A stretch of DNA of 64,000 nucleotides from Neostapfia colusana (Eukaryota > Streptophyta > Magnoliopsida > Poales > Poaceae): NCBI GenBank assembly GCA_030760725.1, contig JASWHV010000013.1, positions 40,582,699 to 40,646,698 of the forward strand, in the 5' to 3' direction. The translations under genes were made by a program, and so were the position numbers. Shown here in pieces: positions 34,346 through 45,462 of the stretch; within the stretch, counting starts at the first letter, position 1; each line of letters begins with the position of its first letter. The notes under the pieces are model-generated. The model made no database searches and was not told where the DNA came from. It worked only from the letters and a program-made list of their open reading frames with translations.

Positions 34346-35240
34346 TACCCGGGTGGTCTAGGTGGCACCGGCGCTGATTCGGATGAGCCTTGTGGGGATG
34401 TCGTCCTCATCAAGGGGTTGCACGCGGGGGCGGCGGTAGAGGCACGGTGACGTGCACTTGGGTGGAGCTGGTTTGGTCCTGTACCGCTGAGGGCTGGCGC
34501 TATAGTTGCTGTAAGCGCCCGAAGCCTTTCCAAGGCTAATACTGCGGCAACACGGTCTCCACAAACCTTGGGGACGCCTGTTGGTATAGGCATCTTCAAG
34601 ACAAGGTAGCCGTAGTGGGCCATTGCCATGAATCGGTACAGGGCTGGCCTACCGATTATGGCATTGAAGGGGAGGTCAGTCTCGGCCACGTCGACCAGAA
34701 TGTACCCCGTCCGGTAGCTGCCCGGTGCCCCAAAGGTCACCGGGAGGCTGATGCGGCCGTAGGAAACGACCTGTCCCGGCCCTACCCCTGAGAGCGGGCT
34801 TGATGGGGCGAGCTTGGCCATCGGGATCTGCAGCTTCCGGAAGGCTGCGTGACTGATGAGGTTCAGTCCAGCCCCACCATCCACCAAGACGTGGTACATC
34901 TTCACGTTGGCGACGGTAAGGGCCACCATGAGCGGTAGTTGGCCGGCCCCAGCCATGTTCCTGGGGCAGTCGGTGTCATTGGAGCTGATGGGGGTTCCCA
35001 TCCACCTGAGGCGTGGTACTGCACCTGGGAGGGGAGCCACCGACGCTACCGCTCGTCGCAAGGCCTTAGCCATGCTTCTGGACAGGGGGGTCAGCGGACC
35101 CGCCGAAGATGTCACAGGGAATCTTCCAGTGCTCGTCATCACTGGAGATGGAGCTTCCATGATTGTGCGCTGCCCTTGCGGCGCGCCGGAGCTCCTGGAA
35201 ATCCACCTGGCAGCTTCTGGTTGCCCTCCCTTACTATAGG
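34345..35240 (-). pseudogene. Protease region of D
   Basis: An open frame on the minus strand carries the aspartic protease motif VDGGAGLNLIS (about 34860-34885), upstream WMGTPISSNDTDCPRN, and downstream DLPFNAIIGRPALYRF. The domain itself is uninterrupted, but the frame upstream is joined to a truncated gag. Retroelement proteases cut Gag-Pol; activity here is unlikely without a functional Gag. Confidence 0.82.
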
Positions 35241-36377
35241 ATGGGGCATCAGCTAGGGGCTGCTTCCCTTTCCGGAAGCGCCCCGCGAGCTTCTGGATTT
35301 CCCGGCCTCTGGAGGAATTCCGCCGGGTTGATGCTGCCGTCGTACTTCTCAGGCGAGAGTGGCTGAAACTTGCACGGCCATTTTGTGAAGCGAAGGCGGG
35401 GCGCGAGGGCCGCACACCCCGCTTCTGTTGCCGCAGGTTCTGATGCCGCGAATGCTTGGTTCGCTCCGAGCACCGCATGCTTCCGGCGGCCATACATAGG
35501 ACATACGACTGTGGCATATTGAGTAGCAGCGCTCTTCGCTGCAGCTAGCGCACCCTCACTAGGTACACCCAGCGCTACTGAAAACCTGACACTGGTCGGA
35601 GCCTGCATTGCCGGGGTCGGCGCTGCCAGAGCCGGTTGCTGGCTCCCAGTGCAGGTATCGGCGCCGCGAACACCTGGTCCTCCGCTGGCACAGTATGCCC
35701 CGGTATGGGCAAGGCCGCTCTATAGACCGGGGGCGCCGTTTGCAGGGCATATGGTTGTGACATATACTGCACGACGTATGCCTGGGGCAGAGCCCGCGTA
35801 GCGAAGATCTGCCCTTCAGGCTGGGTCGAGGCCGACGTCATATTGTTGCCAGCCTCTTGAGTGCGACGCCCTTCTTGACGTCGCTCGAGGGACACTCGGG
35901 CATCTTGGCCTAAGCGACACCGTCCCAGTTCTGTCCTCAGGTCCGTCGACGGAAGCTTAGTGGAGCTGGAACTTCCCCGACTGGCCGTCAACCGTTGGCG
36001 TGCGCGCCAGCGACGCAGCTGGTTGGTTGGAGCGTCATCCCCGCCAAAGTCAATGGTTTGCGACGGCGGCGGCAAGACGGTTTACTTCGCGAATCCACTG
36101 CTGGATCGCCGCCTGAGGCGCGTCCCCAGCAGGCGGATTGCGCAGTAGCGCCCTTGCTGAGGCTAGCGCACCCCCACCGGGTACGCCCGGCGCTACTGAA
36201 GGCCTGACGCTGGATGGAGCCTGCATTGCCGGGGCCGGCACTGCCAGAGCCGGTTGCTGGCTCCCAGCTTGCCTCGTCACACTCCGTCCTGAGTGTGTCA
36301 TCATGTACTCTCCCTGTGGTCACGGTTCGCCGTGACCACGGAGAGGGAGAGTTTGCCGCTAAAGGAAGCTTGGTCAT
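35241..36377 (-). pseudogene. gag: Rearranged gag of D
   Basis: ATG 36377 (MTKLPLAANS). The frame changes near 36307 and 36060. After the first NQ/DQ-VFAAP segment the sequence jumps back near 35648 to the N-terminal GSQQPALAAP-like part, so this part is present twice. It then runs to PAEFLQ near 35310, where it jumps to REIQKLAGRF-type sequence. The capsid core and the CPVHG zinc-binding motif are deleted. C has the same two junctions (near 41543 and 41208). Confidence 0.85.
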
Positions 36378-36420
36378 CTTCGTCGGCGGAAACTCGTCGC
36401 GCTAGGGGAAAAGCCCCCTT

Positions 36421-36434
36421 CCTGGCGCGCCAAA
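36421..36434 (-). other. Primer binding site of D
   Basis: Minus-strand TTTGGCGCGCCAGG next to the 5' LTR start at 36435. Confidence 0.78.
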
Positions 36435-37533
36435 TGTCAAAGTGTGCGATCGACACTTCCCCCAGGCCTGCACTGGGCAGCCCGCGGAGGTTCTTTTTTC
36501 GGAGGGGCTAGTTCCTAGCGGAGAGCTTGCGCGGATGGACGAGTTAGTGAGAGCTTGACACAGGAAGTTTTACGTGGTTCAGGCCGCCAGAGCGTAAAAC
36601 CCTACGTCCACGGCGAGCTATGGAGCTCGCTGTATTGCTTGCTGCTCAGGGCCGGGGGCCTGAGCTTGGGGGTGAGTTACAGCTTGAGAGTGTATGGCTA
36701 GCGTATGAGTTGCAGAACGCGAACCCCTGCTATCGACGCCTACCCGAGCCTTTTATAGTCCAAGGCTCGGGTGGCTTACAAGGGAAGCCGAGACCCGACA
36801 GGTGGTCCCGGGAAGATTGTCTATTATCTACCGTATCTGTAGTTATGCCGGTGGTTGCCTCCTGTCGAAGGCTTCTGAGTCTTCCTTTTGCCGCCCTGCC
36901 CATGCCGTGCGCTAGTCGTAGTGATTGATGACGGCGCAGGCGGCATGGGATGTCTTGTCGCGGCGTTTATTACCTGTCAGGTTCTGACACCGCGCGCCAG
37001 TCTGTGATGCGACTGGACGCAACGGCACCTGACAGGCGCGTGCTCCGCGTTTTCGCGTCTTGGGAAGACGCGGGCCTTGAATTCCTTGTACGGGCAAGGT
37101 GAGGGGCGCCTTTACGCCCGCTGCCTACCGCTCGGGGGCAGGCAGCACCGCTCTTCCAGCCACATGGCGGGTCCGGAGCTCTTCTCTGAGGAGAGGGAGG
37201 TCCGGCCCCGCTGGACGCGTGGCGCCTTCGGACCTCTCTCCCGCGGAGGGGGAGGTCCGGCTCCTGCATGCCACGTGGCGGGCCCGGAGCTCACCTCTGA
37301 GGAGAGGGAGGTCCGGCCCCGCTGGACGCGTGGCGTCTTCGGACCTCTCTCCCGCGGAGGGGGAGGTCCGGCTTCTGTATGCCACGTGGCGGGCCCGGAG
37401 CTCTCCTCTGAGGAGAGGGAGGTCCGGCCCCGCTGGACGCGTGGCGCCTTCGGAGCTCTCCCTGCGGAGAAGGGCGAGCACCTTAGGCATTTTACCCTGT
37501 GCGCGGGGGTACCCCATATCTCAGGTACCGACA
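36435..37533 (-). repeat. 5' LTR of D
   Basis: 1099 bp, paired with 27118-28216. Both leader hairpins are intact, TATA at 36751-36757. It ends at 37533 and is followed by gacac. Confidence 0.94.
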
Positions 37534-38300
37534 GACACCTTGTCCGGGTCCCCAATGTATATTAAGGGTTTCGGAGGTCTCCAGGACCCGCCTTACGAGA
37601 CCGGAGGGGGGTCCGAGCCTGTTGGCCATGTGGCGGGCCCGGAGCTCCCGCCTGAGAGGAGGTCCGGGCTTGCAGGGCACGTGGAGGCCCCGGGCCTCCC
37701 CTCGCAGAGGGGGGAGGTCCGACTTCTGTAGACCACGCGGCGGCCCCGGAGCTCCCCTCAAAAATGTGGGAGGTCCGGCCCCGCTGGACACGTGGGGCCT
37801 TCGGACCTCGCCCCTGTGAGGGCTAGCCCTTTTGATCTTACCTTGGGGTTTTTGGCCTACCGCGATCCCGTAGCGGCCCCCTGGTAGGTGCGTTCTATTG
37901 GGTGGATGGGCCTACCATTCTCCTGCGGGGAGCTGAGGCTGAGAAGTCCTGCACACAAGTAAGGAAAAAGTAATTCTCCTTGGGGGCTCCCCCCCTCTAT
38001 TCCTTAGTCGTATCTGCAGCAAATTCCGACTAAAGATGAGAATGGGAAGAGGGAGTTGAACGCATAGTGAGCACGTGTTAGTTGGGTAATCATAAAAACT
38101 TAATAAGTAAATTAAATGAGTACCAAAGTAGAGCAACGTAGGGTAGGTTTCTTTTCATATAAATTTCCATACGGGGGAAGGCGGGCCACGTATGTAGGCC
38201 ACGACCCACCTCAAGGGAAGCAAGACTCTACGCGCTTGGGGTCGGAACCAGGCGAAGCTGAACGTAGTCCTGGACCGTCCCCTGAGGCTTAGTTGCTCCA
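37534..38300. other. Spacer of C, resumed after D
   Basis: Begins with the duplicated gacac and continues the text broken at 27117. Contains a decayed G-box minisatellite (about 37610-37815), an AT-richer stretch and the conserved block near 38220-38310. No gene. Confidence 0.7.
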
Positions 38301-38339
38301 AGCCCTGTTCACGGACTTTTATGGAAATTACTACAAAAA

Positions 38340-40211
38340 GAAAGGCATGCCCTATTGTTGCTCTAGGGGTAGAACTTACAGCGGTGTTCCGTGTTCCGAA
38401 GGTTCGGGAGCGGGTCCCTGTTTTCGGTTCTGGGGAATGGTCCCAGGCCTGGGATGTCCAGCCCCAGTACGGCAAATGGCCATGCGGGCTGGATCATCTG
38501 TACCGTCCAAGCCGGTGTATGGATCTGCTTGGCGTGGAACAGGCACGCTTTGCAGCTCTCGACCAGCTCGACGGCATCCTGGAGTGTTGCCGGCTAGTAG
38601 AAGCCATGCCGAAAGGCTTTACCGACAAGCGTGCGTGAGGAAGAATGACTCCCACATTCGCCTCCATGGATCTCAGCGAACAAGTCGCAGCCTTCCCCCT
38701 GGGTTATGCACAGCAATAGGATGTGGTTGGCGCCACGTCGGTAGAGATCCCCCTCTACCGCCATGTGTCTCTTAGCCACACGCGCAATCCGTTCAGCGGA
38801 TACACGTTCATCAGGGAGGATATTGTCTTTCAAGTAGTCCCGGACCTCCGTGATCCATGCATCGGGTCTGACTTGAGCATCTGGATCTTGAGCGCTGGGT
38901 TGCACGGAGTCCCCAATGACGCTTATGATCCTTGGCGGCGCTCATGGCCGCCGGGACCGCCAGCTTCGAGGTGCTGGTCTAGCCCCCTTCGCCCGGCTCG
39001 GCGGGCCGGGCTGTGGGTCGCGGCAACGTCCTCTCGAGGCCCCCTCCAGGCACAGTGGCTCCGGTGGCAGTGGGGGCCCTCGTTGAAAGTTCGTCAGCTG
39101 CGGCCTTGCTAGCGCGCGGTACGTGGTGCAGGTCCAAGGCGAGGGGGTCTGTCTCCACTGTCTTGGTTGTTAACCAGACTGGGGATTGCCCTGAGCCAAC
39201 GCCTAGCGAGAAGGATGGGCACTCCATACTTTGCTATGTTGTTGGTTGCCTTGGAATTGAAACGCGCCACATACCCAGACTGCTCCCCCGATGGCGTGAG
39301 GAATCAGTACGCTAGCATCGGCCCCCTGCTTTCGCAAGGAGCCGTCGACGAACATCATTCGATAAGGCCTGGTGAAGGTCTGGGCTCAGGGTACTGCTTC
39401 ATCGTCTCCGTGGCCCCCTGAGCGTGCGTCTACTTCAGCCATAAGTGAACTAATGCTTTGTTAATGTCTGTACGACGGGAAAGGGAACCTAGATCAAACT
39501 TCAGTAGTTCCGCCGCCCATTTGGCGGCATCGCCCACCGCGCGGAGCTGTGTGGGGTAGCTTTTAGCCTAGGGGGATCGCTGGGTGCCCGACACTCGGGG
39601 GTCCTCAGGCTGCTTTGGACCTCGCGGGAAGCTCCGCTGACGTCCCGGGAGCTCCGGGAGGTCCTGCTGGTCCTCCGGGAGGTTGTGTCGGGGATCGGAG
39701 GTCTGGTCTTCTGGTGCTTGCTTCTCGGTAGCGAAACAGGTTACTGTGTTATAGGGTTAAAGCCATTGCGCGAAGACCAGAAATTTGCGGGACCCTTAGC
39801 TATGCTGAGTCGGTTTACGCCGGGATTAGCAGGTAAAGGGCGCCCTCCAACTACTTCAGACCCAGGGGTCTGACGGGAGTCCTAGCAAGCATTTGGGAAG
39901 CGCAGCATATCACAGCCTGGTATCGAGTCTACTATTTGCTCTATCATAGGAAGAAAAAATAGGTCTTTAGGGCATGCCTTATTGGGACTGGTGTAGTGGA
40001 TGCGCTTCCGGAGCTTCTCGCTGGCCTTCGGGATAATGACACGGTTTGCCAAGCGCCGGGAGCGGCGGACTCTCCGTCTCGTCGGACGGCTGGGCGTCGG
40101 GAAAGACCTTTAAGTAGTGCTCCATCACCTCCCTAGGGATCTCTGGCCTCGGTGATGACTGTCATGCAGCACATCGACCTCATGCCGGAGGGGGGCAACA
40201 AGCGCGCCTTC
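38340..40211 (-). pseudogene. pol relic of C
   Basis: Same layout as in D: integrase C-terminal scrap joined to the zinc-finger part (HGGECGSHSSSRTLVGKAF within 38594-38905), RNase H shreds (LHHVPRAS near 39120), and a scrambled RT start near 40000-40200. No RT or integrase catalytic core is present. Confidence 0.78.
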
Positions 40212-41035
40212 CTATATGCTACCCAGGCCCCCGGCTACCCGGGTGGTCTGGGTGGCATCGGCGCTGATTCGGACGAGTCTTGTGGGGACGTTGTCCTCAT
40301 CAAGGGGTTGCACGCGGGGTGCGGTGGTAGAGGCACGATGGCGTGCGCTTAGGTGGAGCTGGTTTGGTTCTGTACTGCTGAGGGCTGGCGCTCTGGTTGC
40401 TGTAAGCGCCTGAAGCCTTTCCAAGGCTAATACTGCGGCAGCACAGTCTCCACAAACCTTGAGGACGCCTGTTGGTGTAGGCATCTTCAGGACAAGATAG
40501 CCGTAGTGGGCTACTGCCATGAATCGGTACAGGGCTGGCCTACCGATCATGGCAATCTCGGCCACGTCGAACAGAATGTACTCCGTCCGGTAGCTATCCG
40601 GTGCCCCAAAGTCACCGGGAGGCTGATGTGGCCGTAGGGAACGACCTGTCCCGGCCCTACCCCTGAGAACGGGCTTGATGGGGCGAGCTTGGCCATCGGG
40701 ATCTGCAGCTTCTTGAAGGCTGCGTGACTGATGAGGTTCAGTCCAGTCCCACCATCCACCAAAACGTGGTACATCTTCATGTTGGCGATGGTAAGGGCCA
40801 CCACGAGCGGTAGTTGGCCGGCCCGAGCCATGTTCCTGGGGCAGTCGGTGTCATTGAAACTGATGGGGGTTCCCATCCAGCTGAGGCGCGGTACTGCACC
40901 TGGGAGGGGAGCCACCGACGCTACCGCTCGGCGCAAGGCCTTAGCCATGCTTCTGGATAGGGGGGTCAGTGGACCCGCCGAAGATGTCACAGGGCATCTT
41001 CCAGTGCTCGTCGTCACTGGAGATGGAGCTCCCAT
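40212..41035 (-). pseudogene. Protease region of C
   Basis: VDGGTGLNLIS (about 40745-40765) is the protease active-site motif. A base lost near 40610 shifts the frame, and about 15 bp are missing near 40552 compared with D, so the domain is broken. Confidence 0.82.
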
Positions 41036-42275
41036 GATTGCGCGCTGCCTTTGCGGCGCGCCGGAGCTCCTGGAAATCCACCTGGCGGTCGTCGCCGTCT
41101 CGGGCCTCGACCTTCTGGTTGCCCTTCCTTACAATAGGATGGGGCATCAGCTAGGGGCTGCTTCCCCTTCCGGAAGCGCCTCGCGAGCTTCTGGATTTCC
41201 CGGCCTCTGGAGGAATTCCGCCGGGTTGGTGCTGCCGTCGTACTTCTCAGGCAAGAGCGGCCAAAACTTGCGCGGCCATTTTGTGAAGCGAAGGCGGGGC
41301 GCGAGGGCCGCACACCCTGCTTCTGTCGCCGCAGGTTCAGATGCCGCGAATGCTTGGTTCGCGCTGAGCACCGCATGCTCCGGCCGCCATACGTAGGGCA
41401 TTCGATTGTGGCATATTGAGTAGCAGCGCTCTTCGCTGCGGCTAGCGCACCCTCACTAGATACACCCAACGCTACTGAAGACCTGACGCTGGTCGGAGCC
41501 TGCATTGCCGGGGTCGGCGCTGCCAGAGCCGGTTGCTGGCCCCCAGTGCAGGTATCGGCGCCGCGAACGCCTGGTTCCCCGCTGGCACAGTATGCCCCGG
41601 TATGGGCAAGGCCGCTCTATAGACCGGGGATGCCGTTTGCAGGGCATATGGTTGTGGCATATGCTGCGCGACGTATGCCTGGGGCAGAGCTCGCGTAGCG
41701 AAGATCTGCCCTTCAGGCTGGGTCGAGGCCGACGTCATGTTGTCGCCAGCCTCTTGAGTGCGACGCACTTCTTGACGTCGCTCGAGGAACACATGGGCAT
41801 CTTGGCCTAAGTGACACCGTTCCAGCTCTGTCCTCAGGTCCGTCGACGGAAGCTTGGTGGAGCTGGAACTCCCCCATCTGGCCGTCAACCGTTGGCGTGC
41901 GCGTCAGCGACACAGCCGGTTGGTCGGAGCGTCATCCCCGCCGAAGTCAATGGTTTGCGTCGGCGATGACAAGACGGTCTACCTCGCGAATCCACTGCTG
42001 GGTCGCTGCCTGAGGCGCGTCCCAAGCAGGCGGATTGCGCAGTAGCGCCCTTGCTGCGGCTAGCGCACCCCCACCGGGTACGTCCGGCGCTACTGAAGGC
42101 CTGACGCTGGATGGAGCCTGCATTGCCGGGGTCGGCGCTGCCAGAGCCGGTTGCTGGCTCCCAGCTTGCCCTGTCACACTCCGTCCTGAGTGTGTCATCA
42201 TGTACTTTCCCCTGTGGTCACGGTTCGCTGTGACCGCGGAGGGGGAGAGTTTGCCGCTGAAGGAAGCTTGGTCAT
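41036..42275 (-). pseudogene. gag: Rearranged gag of C
   Basis: ATG 42275 opens the frame. Pieces are in three frames. It shares D's partial duplication of the N-terminal part (junction near 41543) and the deletion from PAEFLQ to the post-zinc-finger region (junction near 41208). It lacks the capsid core, so it cannot form particles unaided. Confidence 0.85.
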
Positions 42276-42318
42276 CTTCGTCGGTGGAAACTCGTCGCGC
42301 TAGGGGAAAAGCCCCCTA

Positions 42319-42332
42319 CCTGGCACGCCAAA
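42319..42332 (-). other. Primer binding site of C
   Basis: Minus-strand TTTGGCGTGCCAGG. One base differs from the family GGCGCGCC (C to T on this strand). Confidence 0.72.
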
Positions 42333-43430
42333 TGTCGAAGTGTTCGGTCGACACTTCCCCCGGGCCGGCACTGGGCAGCCCGCGGAGGTTCTTTTTTCGG
42401 AGGGGCTAGTTCCTAGCGGAGAGCTTGCGCAGATGGACGAGTTAGTGAGAGCTTGACACAGAGAGTTTTACGTGGTTCAGGCCGCCGGAGCGTAAAACCC
42501 TACGTCCACGGCGAGCTATGGAGCTCGCTGTATTGCTTGCTGCTCAGGGCCGGGGGGCCTGAGCTTGGGGGTGAGTTACAGCTTGAGAGTGTATGGCTAG
42601 CGTATGAGTTGCAAAATGCGAACCCTTGCTATCGACGCCTACCCGAGCCTTTTATAGTCCAAGACTCGGGCGGCTTACAAGGGGAGCCGGGACCCGACAG
42701 GTGGTCCCGGAAAGATTGTCTATTGCCTACCGTATCTGTAGTTACGCTGGTAGTTGCCTCTGGCCGAAGGCTTCTGAGTCTTCATCTTGCCGCCCTGCCC
42801 ATGCCGCACGCTAGTCGTAGTGGTTGATGACGGCGCAGGCGGCATGGGATGTCTTGTCGCAGCGTTTATCGGCTGGCAGGTTCTGACACCGCGCGCCAGT
42901 CTGTGATGCGACTGGGCGCAACGGCACCTGACAGACGCGTGCTCCGCGTTTCCGCGTCTTGGGAAGACGCGGGCCTTGAATACCTTGTACGGGCAAGGTG
43001 AGGAGCGCCTTTATGCCCGCCGCCTACCGCTCGGGGGCAGGCAGCACCGTTCTTCTGGCCACGTGGCGGGTCCGGAGCCCTTCTCTGAGGTGAGAAGGGC
43101 CCGGCCTGCGGGGCACGTGGAGCCTCCGGACCTCTCCCCGCGGAGGGGGAGGTCCGGCCTCTGTATGCCACGTGGCGGGCCCGGAGCTCTCCTCTGTGGA
43201 GAGGGAGATCCCGCCCCGCTGGACGCGTGGCGTCTTCGGACCTCTCTCCCGCGGAGGGGGAGGTCCGGCTTCTGTATGCCACGTGGCGGGCCCGGAGCTC
43301 TCCTCTGAGGAGAGGGAGGTCCGGCCCCGCCGGACGCGTGGCGCCTTCGGAGCTCTCCCTGCGGAGAAGGGCGAGTACCTTAGGCATTTTACCCTGTGCG
43401 CAGGGGTACCCCATATCTCAGGTACCGACA
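42333..43430 (-). repeat. 5' LTR of C
   Basis: 1098 bp, paired with 22550-23647. TATA at 42650-42656. Followed by the acgtc duplication at 43431-43435. Confidence 0.93.
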
Positions 43431-43435
43431 ACGTC

Positions 43436-44040
43436 ATATACGGTGGGTCCACCGACCCCTCGTCCCGAAGCGCAGTCAAGACTCTGCGCCGAGCAGTAGC
43501 GTCGGTGGCGCCACTCCCAAGTGCTGCACCGCACCTTAAGTGGATGGGGACCCCCATCAGCTTTGACGCCACTGACTGCCCCAGGAACATGGTTGGGGCC
43601 GGCCAACTACCGCTCTTGGTAGCTCCTACCATCGCCAACGTGAGAATGTACCACGTTTTGGTAGATGCAGGAGCTGGGCTGAACCTCATCAGCCGTGCAG
43701 CTTTCCAGAAGCTGCAGATCCCGATGGCCAAGCTCACCCCGTCGAGCCCATTCTCAGGGGTAGGGCCGGGACAGGTCATTCCCTACGGCAACATTAGCCT
43801 CCCGGTGACCTTCGGGGCTCTGGACAGCTATCGGACAGAGTACATTCTGTTCGACGTAGCGGAGATAGACCTCCCCTTCAATGCCATAATCGGCAGGCAA
43901 GCCCTGTACCGGTTCATGGCAGTAGCCCACTACGGCTACCTCGTCCTGAAGATGCCAACACCGACGGGCGTCCTCAGGATTCGTGGGGACAGCACTGCTG
44001 CAGTGTCGGCCCTAGAGAAACTCCAAGCGCTCGCAACAGC
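43436..44040 (+). pseudogene. Protease of B, continuing from gag
   Basis: Resumes B's gag frame after C. It reads YGGSTDPSSR, WMGTPISFDATDCPRN, the active-site motif LVDAGAGLNLIS (about 43661-43692) and DLPFNAIIGRQALYRF. The domain is uninterrupted. It ends abruptly near 44040, where sequence jumps to the region just upstream of the 3' LTR, deleting RT, RNase H, integrase and the antisense gene. A long open frame across 43172-44632 is partly LTR on both sides. Confidence 0.87.
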
Positions 44041-44213
44041 TGGGAACCGCCGCAGTAAAAGCAACCATCAAGTGAGCGCACGCTCCGACGATCCCGCGGT
44101 CGTTCGTGCTCCGGCAGCGGTCAATTCGGGACTTAGGGAAAGTGCGCAGATCGGAAGAGATGGAGGTCCCACCTCGGGCTCACTATCTCCCCCGAGATGG
44201 GACTGGGGGCCAC
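44041..44213 (+). other. 3' leader of B before its 3' LTR
   Basis: Collinear with the reverse complement of 23648-23830, ending in the GC-rich purine stretch 'gagatgggactgggggccac' that probably serves as polypurine tract. Confidence 0.6.
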
Positions 44214-45310
44214 TGTCGGTACCTGAGATATGGGGTACCCCCGCGCACAGGGGAAAATGCCTGAGGAACTCGCCCTTCTCCGTAGGGAGAGCTCCGAAGG
44301 CGCCACGTGTCCGGCGGGGCCGGACCTCCCTCTCCTCAGAGGAGAGCTCCGGGCCGCCACGTGGCATACAGAAGCCGGACCTCCCCCTCCGTGGGAGAGA
44401 GGTCCGAAGGCGCCACACGTCCGGCGGGGCCGGACCTCCCCCTCCTCAGAGAAGAGCTCCGGGCCCGCCACGTGGCCGACAGAAGCTGGACGTCCCCCTC
44501 GGCGGGGAGAGGTCCGGAGGCTCCACGTGCCCCGCAGGCCGGACCCTCCTCTCCTCTGAGAAGGGCTCCCGGCTCGCCACGTGGCCAGAAGAACTGTGCT
44601 GCCTGCCCCCGAGAGATAGGCAGCGGGCATAAAGACGCCCCATACCTTGCCCGTACAAGGTATTCAAGGCCCGCGTCTTCCCAAGACGCGGAGACGCGGA
44701 GCACGCCTCTGTCAGGTGCCGTTGCGCCCAGTCGCATCACAGACTAGCGTGCGGTGTCAGAACCTGCCAGCCAATAAACACCGCGACAAGACATCCCATG
44801 CCGCCTGCGCCGTCATCAACCACTACGACTAGCATGCGGCATGGGCAGGGCGGCAAGATGAAGACTCAGAAGCCTTCGACCAGAGACAACTACCGGCATA
44901 ACTGCAGGTACGGTAGATAATAGACAATCTTCCCGGGACCACCTGTCAGGTCCCGGCCCCCCTTTTAAGCTGCCCGAGTCTTGGACTATAAAAGGCTCGG
45001 GTAGGCGACGATAGCAAGGGTTCGCACTTTGCAACTCATACGCTAGCCATACACTCCCAAGCTGTAACTCACCCCCAAGCTCAGGACTCCGGCCCTGAGC
45101 AGCAAGCAATACAGCGAGCTCCATAGCTCGCCGTGGACGAAGGGTTTTACGCTCCGGCGGCCTGAACCACGTAAAACTCACCGTGTCAAGCTCTTACTAA
45201 CTCGTCCATCCGCGCAAGCTCTCCGCAAGGGACTAGCCCCACCGAAAAAAAGAACCTCCGCGGGCTGCCCAGTGCAGGCCCGGGGGAAGTGTCGACCGAA
45301 CACTTCGACA
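44214..45310 (+). repeat. 3' LTR of B
   Basis: 1097 bp, matching the split 5' LTR in length and sequence. TATA at 44997-45003. Followed by gaggg. Confidence 0.94.
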
Positions 45311-45462
45311 GAGGGTGTCTGTGCAGGGCTTCGAGATTGGTGAAGGCCTCTGAGTACCTTGCGGAGCTGAGGACTCGGCCAGGCGAAACCAAGAAGAAGA
45401 CAAAAGCATAACAGGCACAAAAGGTCACAAGAGTCTATTTATTTATGGCTCCATGAGCTGAA
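45311..45462 (+). other. A resumed after B
   Basis: Starts with the duplicated gaggg and continues 'tgtctgtgcagggcttcgagattgg', the reverse complement of the post-stop region seen after the antisense genes of F and G. Confidence 0.75.

Larger units (their letters stand above)
27118..37533 (-). mobile_element. Tat-type LTR retrotransposon D (inserted in C)
   Basis: 10.4 kb with LTRs of 1099 bp (27118-28216 and 36435-37533) that share diagnostic variants (gtgtgcgatcgacac, 'agggaagccgagacc'), and duplication gacac. Internal order matches C, including the same gag duplication, capsid deletion and integrase deletion, so C and D descend from one already defective ancestor. It is the innermost insertion on this side of the window. 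Confidence 0.94.
22550..43430 (-). mobile_element. Tat-type LTR retrotransposon C (inserted in B's gag)
   Basis: LTRs 22550-23647 and 42333-43430 (1098 bp each, sharing variants such as 'ggggagccgggacccg'). PBS at 42319-42332, scrambled gag, protease and pol relics on the minus strand, and the antisense gene on the plus strand at 24142-26909. D interrupts it at 27118. The duplication acgtc flanks it. RT and integrase catalytic cores are missing, so it must have moved with enzymes supplied by another copy. Confidence 0.93.
7087..45310 (+). mobile_element. Tat-type LTR retrotransposon B (inserted in A)
   Basis: 5' LTR in two pieces (7087-7164 and 19717-20735, 1097 bp in total), PBS, gag from 20793, protease at 43436-44040, short 3' leader, and 3' LTR 44214-45310 (1097 bp). 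The 5-bp duplication gaggg lies at 7082-7086 and 45311-45315. Two elements are nested inside: the Tekay element in the 5' LTR and C in gag. RT, RNase H, integrase and the antisense gene are all missing, so B is non-autonomous. Confidence 0.92.

Noticed and set aside
34106..34450. Plus-strand open frames opposite protease/RT relics (also 40152-40352, 32425-32907, 38293-38775)
   Set aside because: The minus strand shows recognisable pol motifs; the plus-strand frames are shadows.
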